From: Bacteroidales bacterium
Lineage (GTDB): Bacteria > Bacteroidota > Bacteroidia > Bacteroidales > P3
Assembly (NCBI GenBank): GCA_017446745.1
Contig: JAFSQF010000024.1
Location: forward strand, 1 to 39,374
Direction: 5' to 3'
DNA: 39,374 bases
The notes under the pieces are model-generated. The model ran no database searches, was not told where the DNA came from, and saw nothing but the letters and a program-made list of their open reading frames with translations. This document shows positions 25,301-35,201 of this stretch, in pieces. The position numbers were made by a program, and so were the translations under genes. Every line of letters starts with the position of its first letter. Position 1 is the first letter of the stretch.

Positions 25301-28300
25301 CAGACCTACGAATACTATGTGCGTTCGGTATGTGCGAGCCAGAACGCGCAGTGCAGCTACGACCGCATGGGGTTCGCCACACTGAGTGCCGCCACACGCA
25401 CCTCGTGGTGCTACGACTTCGAAGAGAGCGACATAGGCAACTATCCCACATCGTGGCAACAAGCCCTCATCTACAACAACACGCCACGGGTGGTGGCCGA
25501 CCGGCCCTTCTCCGGCACCCATTCGCTACTCCTCAGCAGCGGCGGCGGCAGCAGCATGGCAGCCCTGCCACCCATAGAAGACGACGACCTCGGCAGCATA
25601 ACGCTGTCATTCATGGCTCGCGGCAGCATACAGAGCGATGCCGGCGACACCCTTACCATCGGCATGATTGCCGACACCTACGACACCAGCACCTTCCATG
25701 CCGTAGCCTCGTTTGGAGTGAGCCACACCGACTACCGTCGCTACACCGTAGCGCTGCCCTCGCCGGGGACCATAGAGCAGATAGCCCTGAAGAAAAAAGG
25801 GCTACACAATGTGTGGATTGACGACCTCCGGCTGTCGCGATGCACCATCGACAGCATAGAGCCATACAACGTCACCACCACGGCGGCATCGGTGCGATGG
25901 ACCGCAGGCGGCGACATAGACAGCGTGGCACTGACCCTTACCGACGGCATCGACACGACGACTGCCGTGGTGCGGAGCGTCAATGGCCACACCTTCGACG
26001 GCCTCGAGCCCGGCACGCCCTACAGCCTCAGCCTCCTGCCCTATTGCAGCGGAAGCATCAACGCCTGCATGGCGGAGACCGTGACATTCAGCACCAACGC
26101 CTTCCCGGTAGATGATGGCTTTTGCTCAGACGACAGCGCCCGGCTAAGCCCGGCGACACCACTACACATGCTCGAAGCTGCCGAGACGCCGTTGAGCGGA
26201 CTGCTCCTAAGCTTTTCCGCCCATGGCACCGAAGGAAGCCGCCTGGAAGTCGGCGTGATGGATTATCCGATGCATCCCAACAGTTTTGAAGCCCTCGACA
26301 CCGTGACCCTCGGTCCGCAGGCTCAACGTTATCACGTGGCTCTCGCGGGCTATGAGGGGCAAGGGCGCTACATAGCCTTCCGCCTTGACGGCAACGCCGC
26401 ATGGGTCGGCGACATCAGCCTGTCGTCCTCGCATGTCACGCACATAGAAGTGAGTGGAATTAGCGACACCTCCTTTGTGCTGAGGTGGCAGCGGCTACCG
26501 GGCCAATCCCCCGGAGTTTACGTCGGCTACCGTCCGATGGGTGAAAGCGAGGTCGCTGCCACCATGGCCTACACCGAAGAGGACGAGATTGCCATTGGCG
26601 GGCTTGCCAACGGAGGACAGTACCTTGTAGAGCTTTGGGCCCAGGGGCAGGACACTTCCAAGGCCTGCCAGGCCGAAAGCGTGGCGGTGCACCTGATGGA
26701 GAGCCCCTTCGCCATACCCACCTGCATCACCTTTGAAGAGTGCGGCAGCATGCCGCTTCCTGCCGGATGGTATGCGCCGACAGGAGGCGTCGGCTTAGGC
26801 AACACCACAGCCATAGGAGCCAACGCCCTTCAACTTGCCGCAGACAGCAGCGGGGCCGTTGCCGTCATGCCCATGCTGGCCGAAGAGGCCGGCACGCTCT
26901 ACATGGATTTCCAATGCCTAAGCGATGCCGAGGCCACCTTGGAGGCCGGCATCATGGACAATCCCCACGACACCGCCACATTCCAAAGCATGGCAACATT
27001 CGAAACCTCCTCTGGAGGATGGCGGCACTTTTATGCCGACATAAACGCCGGCGAGGCCACGGCCTTCTATATAGCCTTCAGAGTGAAGACCGCTGGCGTG
27101 ACCACGGCAGCAGTAAGCATCGACCAGATCACCCTGCGACGCTGCCGCCTCGCCAGCGCCACAGCCCACGATGCCACCGACACCAGCATAGCCCTGAGCT
27201 GGACCGGAGCGGGGACCGACAGCATATATGTGGAATATCGCGAAGGGACGGCAGATTTCGAGCCCGGCGAGGGAAGCAGGCTGACACTGTCGGCTCACGA
27301 CACCGTGATAAACGGATTGACGCCAGGCACTTGGTATACATTCCATTTCCACACCGCCTGCCACCTCCACGACGCAGGATGCAGCTTCGAGGTGGACTCA
27401 CTGCGCACCACAATGCCATCCCACCCCCTCCCCTATTGCGAAACATTCGACGACGACAGCCTTGCCATCCCGGCAGGCTGGTACCGCAGCGCGAACCAAG
27501 ACTTTCCACACATCACAGCGGAACGAAGCCGCGACGGAGCGAAGTCGCTCGCTTTTCATGCCACCGCCAGCCAGCCCTGTCATACGGTGCTGCCCGCCCT
27601 GCCCAGAGAGGCCATGGACGCCGCAGTGTTGTCGTTCGACAGCTACAGCACCACCAGCAGCGGTTCGCTGATAGTGGGCACGATGACAAACCCTTACCAT
27701 GAAGACACCTTCGTTGGAATGGATACCCTACAGCAGCAAAGCAACCGATGGGTGTACCACGTGCTGCCACTGTCAGTCGGCGCAGCCCCATACATAGCCC
27801 TGCGCTATGAAAGCCACGAAGGAGAGCCTTACTACATTGACAATCTGAAGCTCAGCCAATGTGGCGTGACCGATATAGCGATGGATATAAGGGACACCGG
27901 CATAGAGCTGCACTGGCGTCCCCTCAATGCGCCGCACATCGTCGAGGTGGAATATGGGCTGCAGGGATTTGAGCGCGGCAGCGGGGCTACGGCGAGCGTG
28001 GAGGACACCCTCCTGTGGCTTTCGAATGCTCAGCTGGCCCTGCTCGACGCCCGGGTGGCGGAAGCCGAAGCCAGCAGGCAAAGCATAGACTTCTACATCG
28101 TGGCGCGATGCGACGACAGTAGCGAATATGGATGCCACGAGCACCCGGTCAGTGCCAACCGCAGCATAGCGATGCCCTACTGCGAAGATTTTGAGGAGGT
28201 GGAGGCTGCCGGCAGTGGGATGCCGGCGTCATGGAGCGTAGTGCTGCACAGCAACGAAAACGATGCCAGCCCACACGTAGAGGAGCTTGACGGAAGGAAA

Positions 28301-31300
28301 GTGATGACCTTCAGAAGCCCTGAAGAGCAGGGCACCGACATAGTGCTGCTGCCACAACTGCCGGCGGGCGACAGCCTGGCGGGCAAATGGGTCAGCGTGC
28401 TCATGCAGTCGGACATGAGCAACAGCGTAGCTCTGGAGATAGGCTTCTTGAGCGACACCGCCGACGTCACCACCTTCGTGGCCATGACCACCATACGCAA
28501 CACAGCAAATGCACGGATGGAACGCCTGAGCGGACAGCTGAACGGCACTCCAACCAACCAACGGCTGGCCTTGCGCGCCACAAGCACCAACAGCACCCGC
28601 ACGCTACGCCTCGACGAACTGACGCTCACCTCATGCCCCACGCCACACCTTGAAGCCATCGGTGCCCACGCCATTATGGCCACCGTCGACGACGAGGCCC
28701 CCGACTATTGGATTGCAATGACTACAGAGGACCCGGAGCCAGGACAGGCCATCGAGATGGTTCACGTGACCGAGGCGTCATACCTGATGGAAGGACTGGA
28801 GCCCGGCACAAGCTACAGCATCGTCAGTCAGTGCAGCAGCGGTGAGACGCCCTGCTGGCCCGCCAGCAGGGTCACTACAGGCGAAGCCCTCGCCGTGCCC
28901 CTATGCGACGATTTCAGCAGCTACGGCAGCGGCATAGGTACAGTGCCCTACGGATGGAGCACCACAGCAAGCCCGGGCAACAGCAACTACCCGAGAGTGG
29001 ACACCGAGAGCGGCCGCGCGGCACTCCATTTCCGCAACAACAGCAGCTCCACATGCATCGCCACAATGCCCGAATTGGCATTGGACAGCCTTCACCACGG
29101 CGAGATTTATATCAGCATGCAAGCCAACGCCAACAGTGCCTTAGTGGTTGGACTAACCGACCGACAAGGCGAGCCAACCACCTTCATGGCCATCGACACC
29201 CTGCGCAATCATGGCAACGACCGCGAAGAGCATCACGTGTCGCTTCATGGTCTTGAGGACGCAGGGTTCTTCTTAGCTTTCTCGCAGCTCAGCCCCACCA
29301 ACTCATGGTCCGACATTTACATTGACAGACTATATATCAACAATTTCCCGCTGCCAGAAGCAGAGCTGGTGGACTGGAACAGCGTGAGGGTAAGCATCGA
29401 CAGCGGCATAGCCGGCAGCTACACTATAGAATATGGGCCTCATGGCTTCGCGCCCGGCGAGGGGGTGCGGCTGGTTGTGGAGGGCCACGACACCCTGCTT
29501 GAGGGGCTATCGGGCAACAGCCGCTACGACATCTATGCCTGGCGCTCCGGGGCTTACGAAGAATGCGGCACATGCCACAGCAGGCAATGCCGCACCTTTG
29601 CCACGGTGAGCACCAGCACCAGGACATCCCTGCCTTATTGCGAACACTTTGAGGGCTACGGCTCCGGAGCGGAGAGCATGGCATCGGGATGGATGAGGCA
29701 TCATAGCCACGAAACCTATGCCCCCGGCGTGGAGGCGAATAGCGAAAAATACCCGCAGGTGGTGCAACGCGGCGACGGCATCTACGCGCTGCGCATGAGA
29801 AACCGCACGGGTGAGGTGTGCCAAGCCACCATGCCCCTTATGGAGGCCGACAGCATCCAGCAGCTAAACATATACCTTTCCATGCGTACCGAGAGCTATG
29901 CCAACGAGGCCTTGGTTGTGGGGCTCACCGCCAACCCCAACGACCCCACGGACTTCAAGCCTTTCGACACCCTGACCAACACCACCAACAGCTGGCAACG
30001 CCATCATCTCGCGCTGGCAGGCTATGAGGGACAGGCCCGCTTCGTGGCGCTGCGCCTGCTGGTGAGCCAGGCAACGTGGCGCAACCTCGACATCGACTTT
30101 ATCAACGTGCAGAGCTGCCCGCCCGCCGTGGTGCACCTCGTAAGCCACAACAGCGTCGCGCTGGCAGTAGATTCCACGCACGAAGCCGACTACTGGTTAG
30201 CCTTCGGACCTTCGGGAGCCGCGGAACCCGACACCGTGGTGCACATCACCGATAATCCCTTCACGGTAGAGGGACTCAGCGACGATATGCTTTATGACTT
30301 CGAGGCGCGTTGCGACAGCGCCGGCACAACGTGCGCTGGACCGGTGAGCATAGCCACGAGCCATCTGGAGCCCCTTCCCTACTGCAACCATTACGACAGC
30401 GAGGGCGGCACCTTGATGCTTGCCGGCACCCTGCTGAGCAACAGCCTGTGGGTAATGCCCGAAATCGCCGTCGACGAGCTCCGGGGGCTGCAACTGACCC
30501 TAAGCCTGCTGGTGCCAGACGAGGCTCTCACCTATGCCGGTGTGGAGGTCGGCGTGCTGTCGCATGCCGACGATGCCGCCAGCTTCGAGACCGTAGCCCT
30601 GCTCTGCAACCAAGGCAGCGGATGGCAGAGGCATCAGGTCAGCATGGCCTCCTACGATGGCACGGGGCGCTTCGTGGCCCTGCGGCTCAGAAACACATCC
30701 AACAGCACCTACACCGTGCAGGTCGACGACCTCATGGTGGAGGACTGCCACATCCCCGCCGACCTGAGGATGACCCTCGTCGACCATAACACCGCCCTGC
30801 TGCAAAGCAGCGAGCCCATGCCTTCCTCCTTCTATATTGAATACGACACCGCAGGCTTCGCGCCCGGCGAAGGGACCACGGTGCTCTGCGACACCCTGCC
30901 TCTCCTGCTGGTCTTAGAGAGCGGACGGGCCTACGACCTCTATCCGCTGTGCCACTCCGGCGCCGCCACCTGCCGGCAGCCGCTGCAGATAGTGACCCTC
31001 GGCGATGCCGAGAGCCTGCCCCTGTGCATCGACACCCTCGCCATCGCCGCCAGAGCCGGCGAGACAGCACTCCTCCTGCTTCCACCTCTGGCCGTCGACA
31101 CCATAGCCGATATCGTAGTGTCGGCGCACCTGACGGGAACGGAGAACGGCATCCTGGAGCTGGGCGTCATGAACGACCCCTACGACACCAGCACTTTCAT
31201 CAGCGTAGCACCCCTCGAAGGCGGCAACGAATTGCGGCATACCGTGTTCCCCATAGCCTCGCCCGACCCCGATGCTCATTTCCTGGCCCTGAGGCTGAGA

Positions 31301-34300
31301 GCCGACAGCAGCGACGCAGCATGCACGATAAGCAACCTCGCGTTCTCCCGTTGTGGGATGTGGGGAGCCTCGGTGTGCGCCATAGGGAGCGAAGTTGTGG
31401 AGCTGCAATGGCAGAGCATGGGCTCAGGAAGCGTGGAAATTGTTCGGAACCAAAACGGACTGAATGGCGGCGACACCATCACGGTCGAAATGAGCCAGAA
31501 CCACGTCGTCCTGGATGGGTTGGAGCCTTTGAGCAACTACACTTTATTTGTCCGCGGATGGTGCGGCCCTGATGGCAACGCCCCCTGCCAGACCTCCTAT
31601 TTCGACACCTTCACCGTCTTCACCCCCGGAGGAGCACACAATTGCATCGACCCCACCAACCTTACCGCCGAATTCGTCACTTGCTACTATGGCACCTTCG
31701 CCAATCCGTGGGCGCAGCAGGGGGTGGTGGACTACGGCTGCAGCTCCGCCCTAAGCCGCCACACGGTGCACTACGACCCCGAGGAGACCGACCCACGCAC
31801 CGGAGGCTTGCTCCACACCGTCCCGGCAGGGGCGGCAGCCAGCGTGCGCCTGGGCAACTGGAACACCAGCACGTCACATCCACAGGCCGAAGCAATGGAA
31901 TACATCCTTTTCGTTGACTCCTCGCTGTTCGACCTCTTAGTGCTGCGCTATGCGGCAGTGCTCCAGGACCCCGACCATGCCCCCTCCGACCAGCCCCGCT
32001 TCACAATGCAGATCCTCGACGCCGACCATCAGCTCCTGAGCCAATGCAGCTATGCCGACTTCAGAGCCAACCGCACCATGGGGTGGAATACGGTGGAGGG
32101 CAGCCAGGTGCTATGGAAAGACTGGACCACGGTGGGCGTGGACTTGAGCCCCTATGCCGGACAAACGGTGCTGGTGCGCCTTACGACCTACGACTGCAAC
32201 GAAGGCAGCCATTTCGGCTACACCTATTTCACGCTGGAATGCAGCAAGAAGCACATGGAGGTGATGTTTTGCGGCAATGTGGAAGAGAACACCTTCACAG
32301 CTCCGGCGGGCTTCTCCTACACTTGGTACACCGACCCGGACAGCATTGCCTCAAGCACCGTAAGCACCGGCCAAAGCATCACTGTGTCGACCAGCAGCGG
32401 CCTCACCTACTATTGCCGCTGCGCTTTCATCAACGACACTTCTTGCTCGTTCACCCTCTCAGCCTTCGCAGGCACCCGCCACCCCTTGGCTCTGATGGAG
32501 CCCACGGTGACGGTGCACGACTGCCTGTTTGATGTATCCTTCGAAAACCTCAGCACTATATCGAACGACGGGGTGACACCCCTCGGCAACGGCGAGCCCT
32601 GCGAGAGCGCCCTATGGGACTTCGGCAACGGCGAGAGCTCGACGCTGTACCATGCCACCACAACCTACAGCGACACCGGCCTATACACCGTGCAGCTGAT
32701 TAGCAGCATAGGACAGGGGGAATGCAGCGACACGCTGACCTACGCCCTTCGCCTCGACTGGCCCGAGGTGACAAATCAGGCAGACACCATTGCCGACATA
32801 TGCCTCGGCGACACCCTGACGCTGACAGCACCGGCGGTGAGCCACCTGGTGTGGAGCACCGGCGAGACCGACAGCACCATCACCGTAAGCCCTGACACCA
32901 CGACCACATTCAGCTGCTTCTTCTCCAACCGGAACGGATGCCCCGACACCATGAACATCACCCTCTCTGTGCACCCTCCAGCCCATAGCCTCGACACCGC
33001 CGTGGTGTGCGCCAACGCCTTCCCTTACCTGTGGATGGACAGCACCATAGGGCGTGGCGACAGCGACAGCCTATGGCTTCAGGCTCTGCTCGCCACCGGA
33101 TATGGATGCGACAGCGTGGCGAGCCTGCTCCTGGTGGCCGCCGACACCAGCGAGGTGGCAGAACGCGACACCATCGTGATGTCGCAGCTGCCATGGACCT
33201 TCCTCGGCCTTACGTTCAACAGCAACGACCTAGTGCCCTACAACAACGGCTACGCCACGGCGACAGACACCATAGTGCTTACAAACCATAGGGGATGCGA
33301 CAGCGTGGTGCACTACACCCTGATGGTGCACCGCACCGCCATCACCGAGCTGGACAGCACCATCTGTGGCACCATGCTGCCTTTCTACTGGGGCCCCTTC
33401 GCGTTCGATTCGTCCGCCTTCACGGTGGTCGACGGCAACATGATTGCCGAAGGGCGCGACACGCTGACGGCATGGGGAGGCGAAGACAGCATGGTGGTGT
33501 ATAGGGTTACGCTCCGGACCCCCTACAGCGAGCGCGACACCATGGCGGTGTGCAACAATATGTTCCCCTTCAGCTGGCGCGACACCGTCGTCGCCACCGG
33601 CACGGCAGGCACCACCGAACTCACCATAAGCATAGGGGCCTGCGACAGCACGGCGACACTGCAACTCACCATCCTGCCCTCGCCAAGCCACGACGAGGCT
33701 CTGACGCTCTGCAGCTCCGCACTGCCCTACCAATGGCACGACACCACGATTGCTGCACCGGCCACGGGCCAGCACTCACTGACCCATACCCTCCTGGCCG
33801 CCAACGGATGCGACAGCACGGTGACCCTGACACTTACGGTGAACGAAAGCTACCTGCTCAACGTCACGGAGGAGGTGTGCCTTGACGAGATGCCCTACGC
33901 ATGGCATGACACCATTCTTGACGATACCGGACAGGCCACGGCATCGCTGCTTGCCGCCAACGGATGCGACAGCACGGTGACGCTCAGCCTCTTCGTGCAC
34001 CCAACCTACGACATCGCTGACAGCGCGACACTATGCCCCGGCAACCTACCCTACAGGTGGCGCGACACCGTGATCTACTTCGCCCCGCCAGGCTACAGCG
34101 TCTTTATGCGGCACGACACCACACGCTTCGGATGCGACAGCCTCGCCACACTTCTGCTGAATTTGAAGAGCAACGTCACCACCTACCTGCGCGACAGCAT
34201 CTGCGAGGGCGACACCTATTTCTTCAACGGCAGGGTGCTGCAGAACGGAGGCTTCTTCGGCGACACCACAAGGGCAGCCAACGGCTGCGACAGCATCGTG

Positions 34301-35089
34301 GAGCTGACGCTGCACCAACTCTACAGACCTGATATTGAATTCACCGTTGACCACGACTGCCATGCTCGGCAGTACTATATCCGGGCCAATGCGGGGGTGG
34401 ACTTCCTCTGGTGGTCGTCCGGGCGCAGCTGGAATGCCGACTGGGGGCCGCAGAATGGCAGCTACCTGGTGGTGCACCCCGACCGCACAACCACCCTATA
34501 CCTGACAGCGGACTACAACGCTTGGCCTACCTGCCCGGCAACCGACAGCCTGACGCTGCACCCCATAGTGATGCCGCAGGCCCTGATGAGCGTGAACACC
34601 GAGGCATTGACGCCCGACAACAACAGCTTCACGGCCTTGTCGCGCAGCACCGGGGCGCAATGGCTGGCCTGGTATGTGGACAGCGAGAATATGGGAGGCG
34701 GCAACGAGCTATCCTATAGCTGCGACCTGCAAGCCGACTCGGTGGTGCTGATGCTCGTAGCCGGCAACGAGCTGTGTGTGGACAGCACCACCACGGTGCT
34801 GCCGATACACAGGATGAGCTTCTACGTACCAAACGCCTTCACCCCCGACGAGGCCACCAACAACGAGTTCTGCGTGCAGCAGGAAGGCATGCGCGAGGCG
34901 CAGCTGGAGATCTTCACCCGCGGAGGCCAACGTCTGTTCAGCAGCAAGGAGGTGGGAGCACGGTGGAACGGCACCTGCAACGGCATCCCCTGCCCTCAGG
35001 GGGCCTACGTGTGGAAGCTACGCTACCGCAGCGCCGTCGACCCCGGCTATTGGCACGAGGAGATCGGCACAGTGATGCTGCTTAGATAA
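22385..35089 (+). CDS. Giant (4234-residue) modular T9SS surface protein, probable adhesin
   Basis: A secreted or cell-surface protein. Order: signal peptide (about 1-27, ending VSGQ); a CUB-like domain (about 30-145); then alternating fibronectin type III (13) and MAM/jelly-roll-like (12) modules from about 150 to 3085, with period about 235 residues. Jelly rolls typically open with YCEDFE...PAGW and close with IDDLxLSxC. Next come a Cys-rich beta domain (about 3085-3340), a PKD domain (about 3370-3465, ALWDFGNGES), eight repeats ending GCDSxVTLxL (about 3525-3975), and a T9SS type B (CHU_C) sorting domain from about 4145 (YVPNAFTPDEATNNEF to GAYVWKLRYR). Nine FN3 modules carry a C-x6/7-C pair, suggesting disulfides. 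No catalytic motif is visible. Binding to cells, polysaccharide or host is inferred from the architecture. Confidence 0.93.
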   Translation: MKNRGMMQGLMAVLCWCWWFVAPVSGQTVLEYGRWIEIDACEEAEGMIYDDGGATGSYSLFFEGGCIINAQPGVTISLEGNYDITQSFTDMLSIYDGSQSEGDLVGSYTGSGTINLTLTSGTIVIRFVSSSGTPTGGFALHWRASGFASSCENTVSNLAVSNIGLNSATLSWNSTGATSQFRILCGPTDSVVTGNTVTLNGLTPYTHYTFRISDIADADEPCCMASVAFRTLCGDEIAPPLEEHFDDYTADTDAMPSCWTMSSNYDQGIQTRIESLVDGINAALALRCGAGATPEHYGMAILPPMSVPVDQIRLRFRALTTIANTAFEIGICGVPGTTQNWNDVFEAIDTIQLPANNQWQDIALDFAAYQGTGHRVAFRIQRSMQAANNQYVVIDDLFLETCGVSSLTTGDKDRRSLTLRWDTYGEPQRVDLSYRAVGTTTADTIHDVASPLHLGGLEPGTTYLFTLTSICNADLGSQTTTAIVDSTLNDLPLTITYCEDFETPGEAIPAGWRALSDATDDATWCRQQGSTLYAGEQALTFQGANAHPLRTIILPPLEGIGVEWLQMAMMIQSATPDAKLEVGVMESPEELSSYTAVDTLEVGQQGSFSRVMADFSNYSGNGEWIALRVYNGGYNSTIRIDNLQLSTCMLSGLSVASTGMNSVELRWDQVGELHLGDSVRLLYGRSGFSADTASMIVVPVRGDAVELRNGKQITRIEGLEANTAYQFLILPMCVGATEECDIERLEAHTLNSEPTLPYCIDFEGENMIPAGWNILSGEEGLPCVTDTLPAHGGQKVLTMLSKGNRNQTNSAIALPEIEVDDMRNLVISFYTWTAHNNVHLDVGVMADIDNMSLFVPDTDLLLHTNRWEHHVLSLSAASSPTGRIVFRQYHTGASGQGRELFIDDLSISNCQVLNLHHNCITSHSVAIRWDSVGAAFEGAQVEIGRSGFDAGEGLLSDVLHGDLLTIDTLQPGQTYEYYVRSVCASQNAQCSYDRMGFATLSAATRTSWCYDFEESDIGNYPTSWQQALIYNNTPRVVADRPFSGTHSLLLSSGGGSSMAALPPIEDDDLGSITLSFMARGSIQSDAGDTLTIGMIADTYDTSTFHAVASFGVSHTDYRRYTVALPSPGTIEQIALKKKGLHNVWIDDLRLSRCTIDSIEPYNVTTTAASVRWTAGGDIDSVALTLTDGIDTTTAVVRSVNGHTFDGLEPGTPYSLSLLPYCSGSINACMAETVTFSTNAFPVDDGFCSDDSARLSPATPLHMLEAAETPLSGLLLSFSAHGTEGSRLEVGVMDYPMHPNSFEALDTVTLGPQAQRYHVALAGYEGQGRYIAFRLDGNAAWVGDISLSSSHVTHIEVSGISDTSFVLRWQRLPGQSPGVYVGYRPMGESEVAATMAYTEEDEIAIGGLANGGQYLVELWAQGQDTSKACQAESVAVHLMESPFAIPTCITFEECGSMPLPAGWYAPTGGVGLGNTTAIGANALQLAADSSGAVAVMPMLAEEAGTLYMDFQCLSDAEATLEAGIMDNPHDTATFQSMATFETSSGGWRHFYADINAGEATAFYIAFRVKTAGVTTAAVSIDQITLRRCRLASATAHDATDTSIALSWTGAGTDSIYVEYREGTADFEPGEGSRLTLSAHDTVINGLTPGTWYTFHFHTACHLHDAGCSFEVDSLRTTMPSHPLPYCETFDDDSLAIPAGWYRSANQDFPHITAERSRDGAKSLAFHATASQPCHTVLPALPREAMDAAVLSFDSYSTTSSGSLIVGTMTNPYHEDTFVGMDTLQQQSNRWVYHVLPLSVGAAPYIALRYESHEGEPYYIDNLKLSQCGVTDIAMDIRDTGIELHWRPLNAPHIVEVEYGLQGFERGSGATASVEDTLLWLSNAQLALLDARVAEAEASRQSIDFYIVARCDDSSEYGCHEHPVSANRSIAMPYCEDFEEVEAAGSGMPASWSVVLHSNENDASPHVEELDGRKVMTFRSPEEQGTDIVLLPQLPAGDSLAGKWVSVLMQSDMSNSVALEIGFLSDTADVTTFVAMTTIRNTANARMERLSGQLNGTPTNQRLALRATSTNSTRTLRLDELTLTSCPTPHLEAIGAHAIMATVDDEAPDYWIAMTTEDPEPGQAIEMVHVTEASYLMEGLEPGTSYSIVSQCSSGETPCWPASRVTTGEALAVPLCDDFSSYGSGIGTVPYGWSTTASPGNSNYPRVDTESGRAALHFRNNSSSTCIATMPELALDSLHHGEIYISMQANANSALVVGLTDRQGEPTTFMAIDTLRNHGNDREEHHVSLHGLEDAGFFLAFSQLSPTNSWSDIYIDRLYINNFPLPEAELVDWNSVRVSIDSGIAGSYTIEYGPHGFAPGEGVRLVVEGHDTLLEGLSGNSRYDIYAWRSGAYEECGTCHSRQCRTFATVSTSTRTSLPYCEHFEGYGSGAESMASGWMRHHSHETYAPGVEANSEKYPQVVQRGDGIYALRMRNRTGEVCQATMPLMEADSIQQLNIYLSMRTESYANEALVVGLTANPNDPTDFKPFDTLTNTTNSWQRHHLALAGYEGQARFVALRLLVSQATWRNLDIDFINVQSCPPAVVHLVSHNSVALAVDSTHEADYWLAFGPSGAAEPDTVVHITDNPFTVEGLSDDMLYDFEARCDSAGTTCAGPVSIATSHLEPLPYCNHYDSEGGTLMLAGTLLSNSLWVMPEIAVDELRGLQLTLSLLVPDEALTYAGVEVGVLSHADDAASFETVALLCNQGSGWQRHQVSMASYDGTGRFVALRLRNTSNSTYTVQVDDLMVEDCHIPADLRMTLVDHNTALLQSSEPMPSSFYIEYDTAGFAPGEGTTVLCDTLPLLLVLESGRAYDLYPLCHSGAATCRQPLQIVTLGDAESLPLCIDTLAIAARAGETALLLLPPLAVDTIADIVVSAHLTGTENGILELGVMNDPYDTSTFISVAPLEGGNELRHTVFPIASPDPDAHFLALRLRADSSDAACTISNLAFSRCGMWGASVCAIGSEVVELQWQSMGSGSVEIVRNQNGLNGGDTITVEMSQNHVVLDGLEPLSNYTLFVRGWCGPDGNAPCQTSYFDTFTVFTPGGAHNCIDPTNLTAEFVTCYYGTFANPWAQQGVVDYGCSSALSRHTVHYDPEETDPRTGGLLHTVPAGAAASVRLGNWNTSTSHPQAEAMEYILFVDSSLFDLLVLRYAAVLQDPDHAPSDQPRFTMQILDADHQLLSQCSYADFRANRTMGWNTVEGSQVLWKDWTTVGVDLSPYAGQTVLVRLTTYDCNEGSHFGYTYFTLECSKKHMEVMFCGNVEENTFTAPAGFSYTWYTDPDSIASSTVSTGQSITVSTSSGLTYYCRCAFINDTSCSFTLSAFAGTRHPLALMEPTVTVHDCLFDVSFENLSTISNDGVTPLGNGEPCESALWDFGNGESSTLYHATTTYSDTGLYTVQLISSIGQGECSDTLTYALRLDWPEVTNQADTIADICLGDTLTLTAPAVSHLVWSTGETDSTITVSPDTTTTFSCFFSNRNGCPDTMNITLSVHPPAHSLDTAVVCANAFPYLWMDSTIGRGDSDSLWLQALLATGYGCDSVASLLLVAADTSEVAERDTIVMSQLPWTFLGLTFNSNDLVPYNNGYATATDTIVLTNHRGCDSVVHYTLMVHRTAITELDSTICGTMLPFYWGPFAFDSSAFTVVDGNMIAEGRDTLTAWGGEDSMVVYRVTLRTPYSERDTMAVCNNMFPFSWRDTVVATGTAGTTELTISIGACDSTATLQLTILPSPSHDEALTLCSSALPYQWHDTTIAAPATGQHSLTHTLLAANGCDSTVTLTLTVNESYLLNVTEEVCLDEMPYAWHDTILDDTGQATASLLAANGCDSTVTLSLFVHPTYDIADSATLCPGNLPYRWRDTVIYFAPPGYSVFMRHDTTRFGCDSLATLLLNLKSNVTTYLRDSICEGDTYFFNGRVLQNGGFFGDTTRAANGCDSIVELTLHQLYRPDIEFTVDHDCHARQYYIRANAGVDFLWWSSGRSWNADWGPQNGSYLVVHPDRTTTLYLTADYNAWPTCPATDSLTLHPIVMPQALMSVNTEALTPDNNSFTALSRSTGAQWLAWYVDSENMGGGNELSYSCDLQADSVVLMLVAGNELCVDSTTTVLPIHRMSFYVPNAFTPDEATNNEFCVQQEGMREAQLEIFTRGGQRLFSSKEVGARWNGTCNGIPCPQGAYVWKLRYRSAVDPGYWHEEIGTVMLLR

Positions 35090-35091
35090 TT

Positions 35092-35139
35092 CAAGATTTC
35101 GTTGCTACAAGATTTCGTTGCTTCGAGGTTTCGTTGCTC
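35092..35139 (+). repeat. 16-bp array (2 x 8 bp), three units, after the giant gene
   Basis: CAAGATTTCGTTGCTA, CAAGATTTCGTTGCTT and CGAGGTTTCGTTGCTC. TTTCGTTG recurs at 35097, 35113 and 35129, so the array is a doubled form of the 8-bp TTTCGNTG family. It starts three bases after the giant gene's stop codon. No terminator hairpin is seen here. Confidence 0.82.
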
Positions 35140-35164
35140 AAAAAAATAAAAAAATGAAATTAAT

Positions 35165-35195
35165 TTTGTCAGTATCAAAATAGTTGGTATCTTTG
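35165..35195 (+). promoter_or_regulatory. Promoter of the rplM-rpsI-rpsB-tsf operon
   Basis: TTTG (35165-35168), a 19-bp spacer and TATCTTTG (35188-35195) match both elements and the spacing of the Bacteroidota housekeeping promoter. CACGC follows, as after the pfkA -7 element. Transcription would begin near 35202, giving a leader of about 190 nt before rplM. Confidence 0.82.
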
Positions 35196-35201
35196 CACGC
35201 T

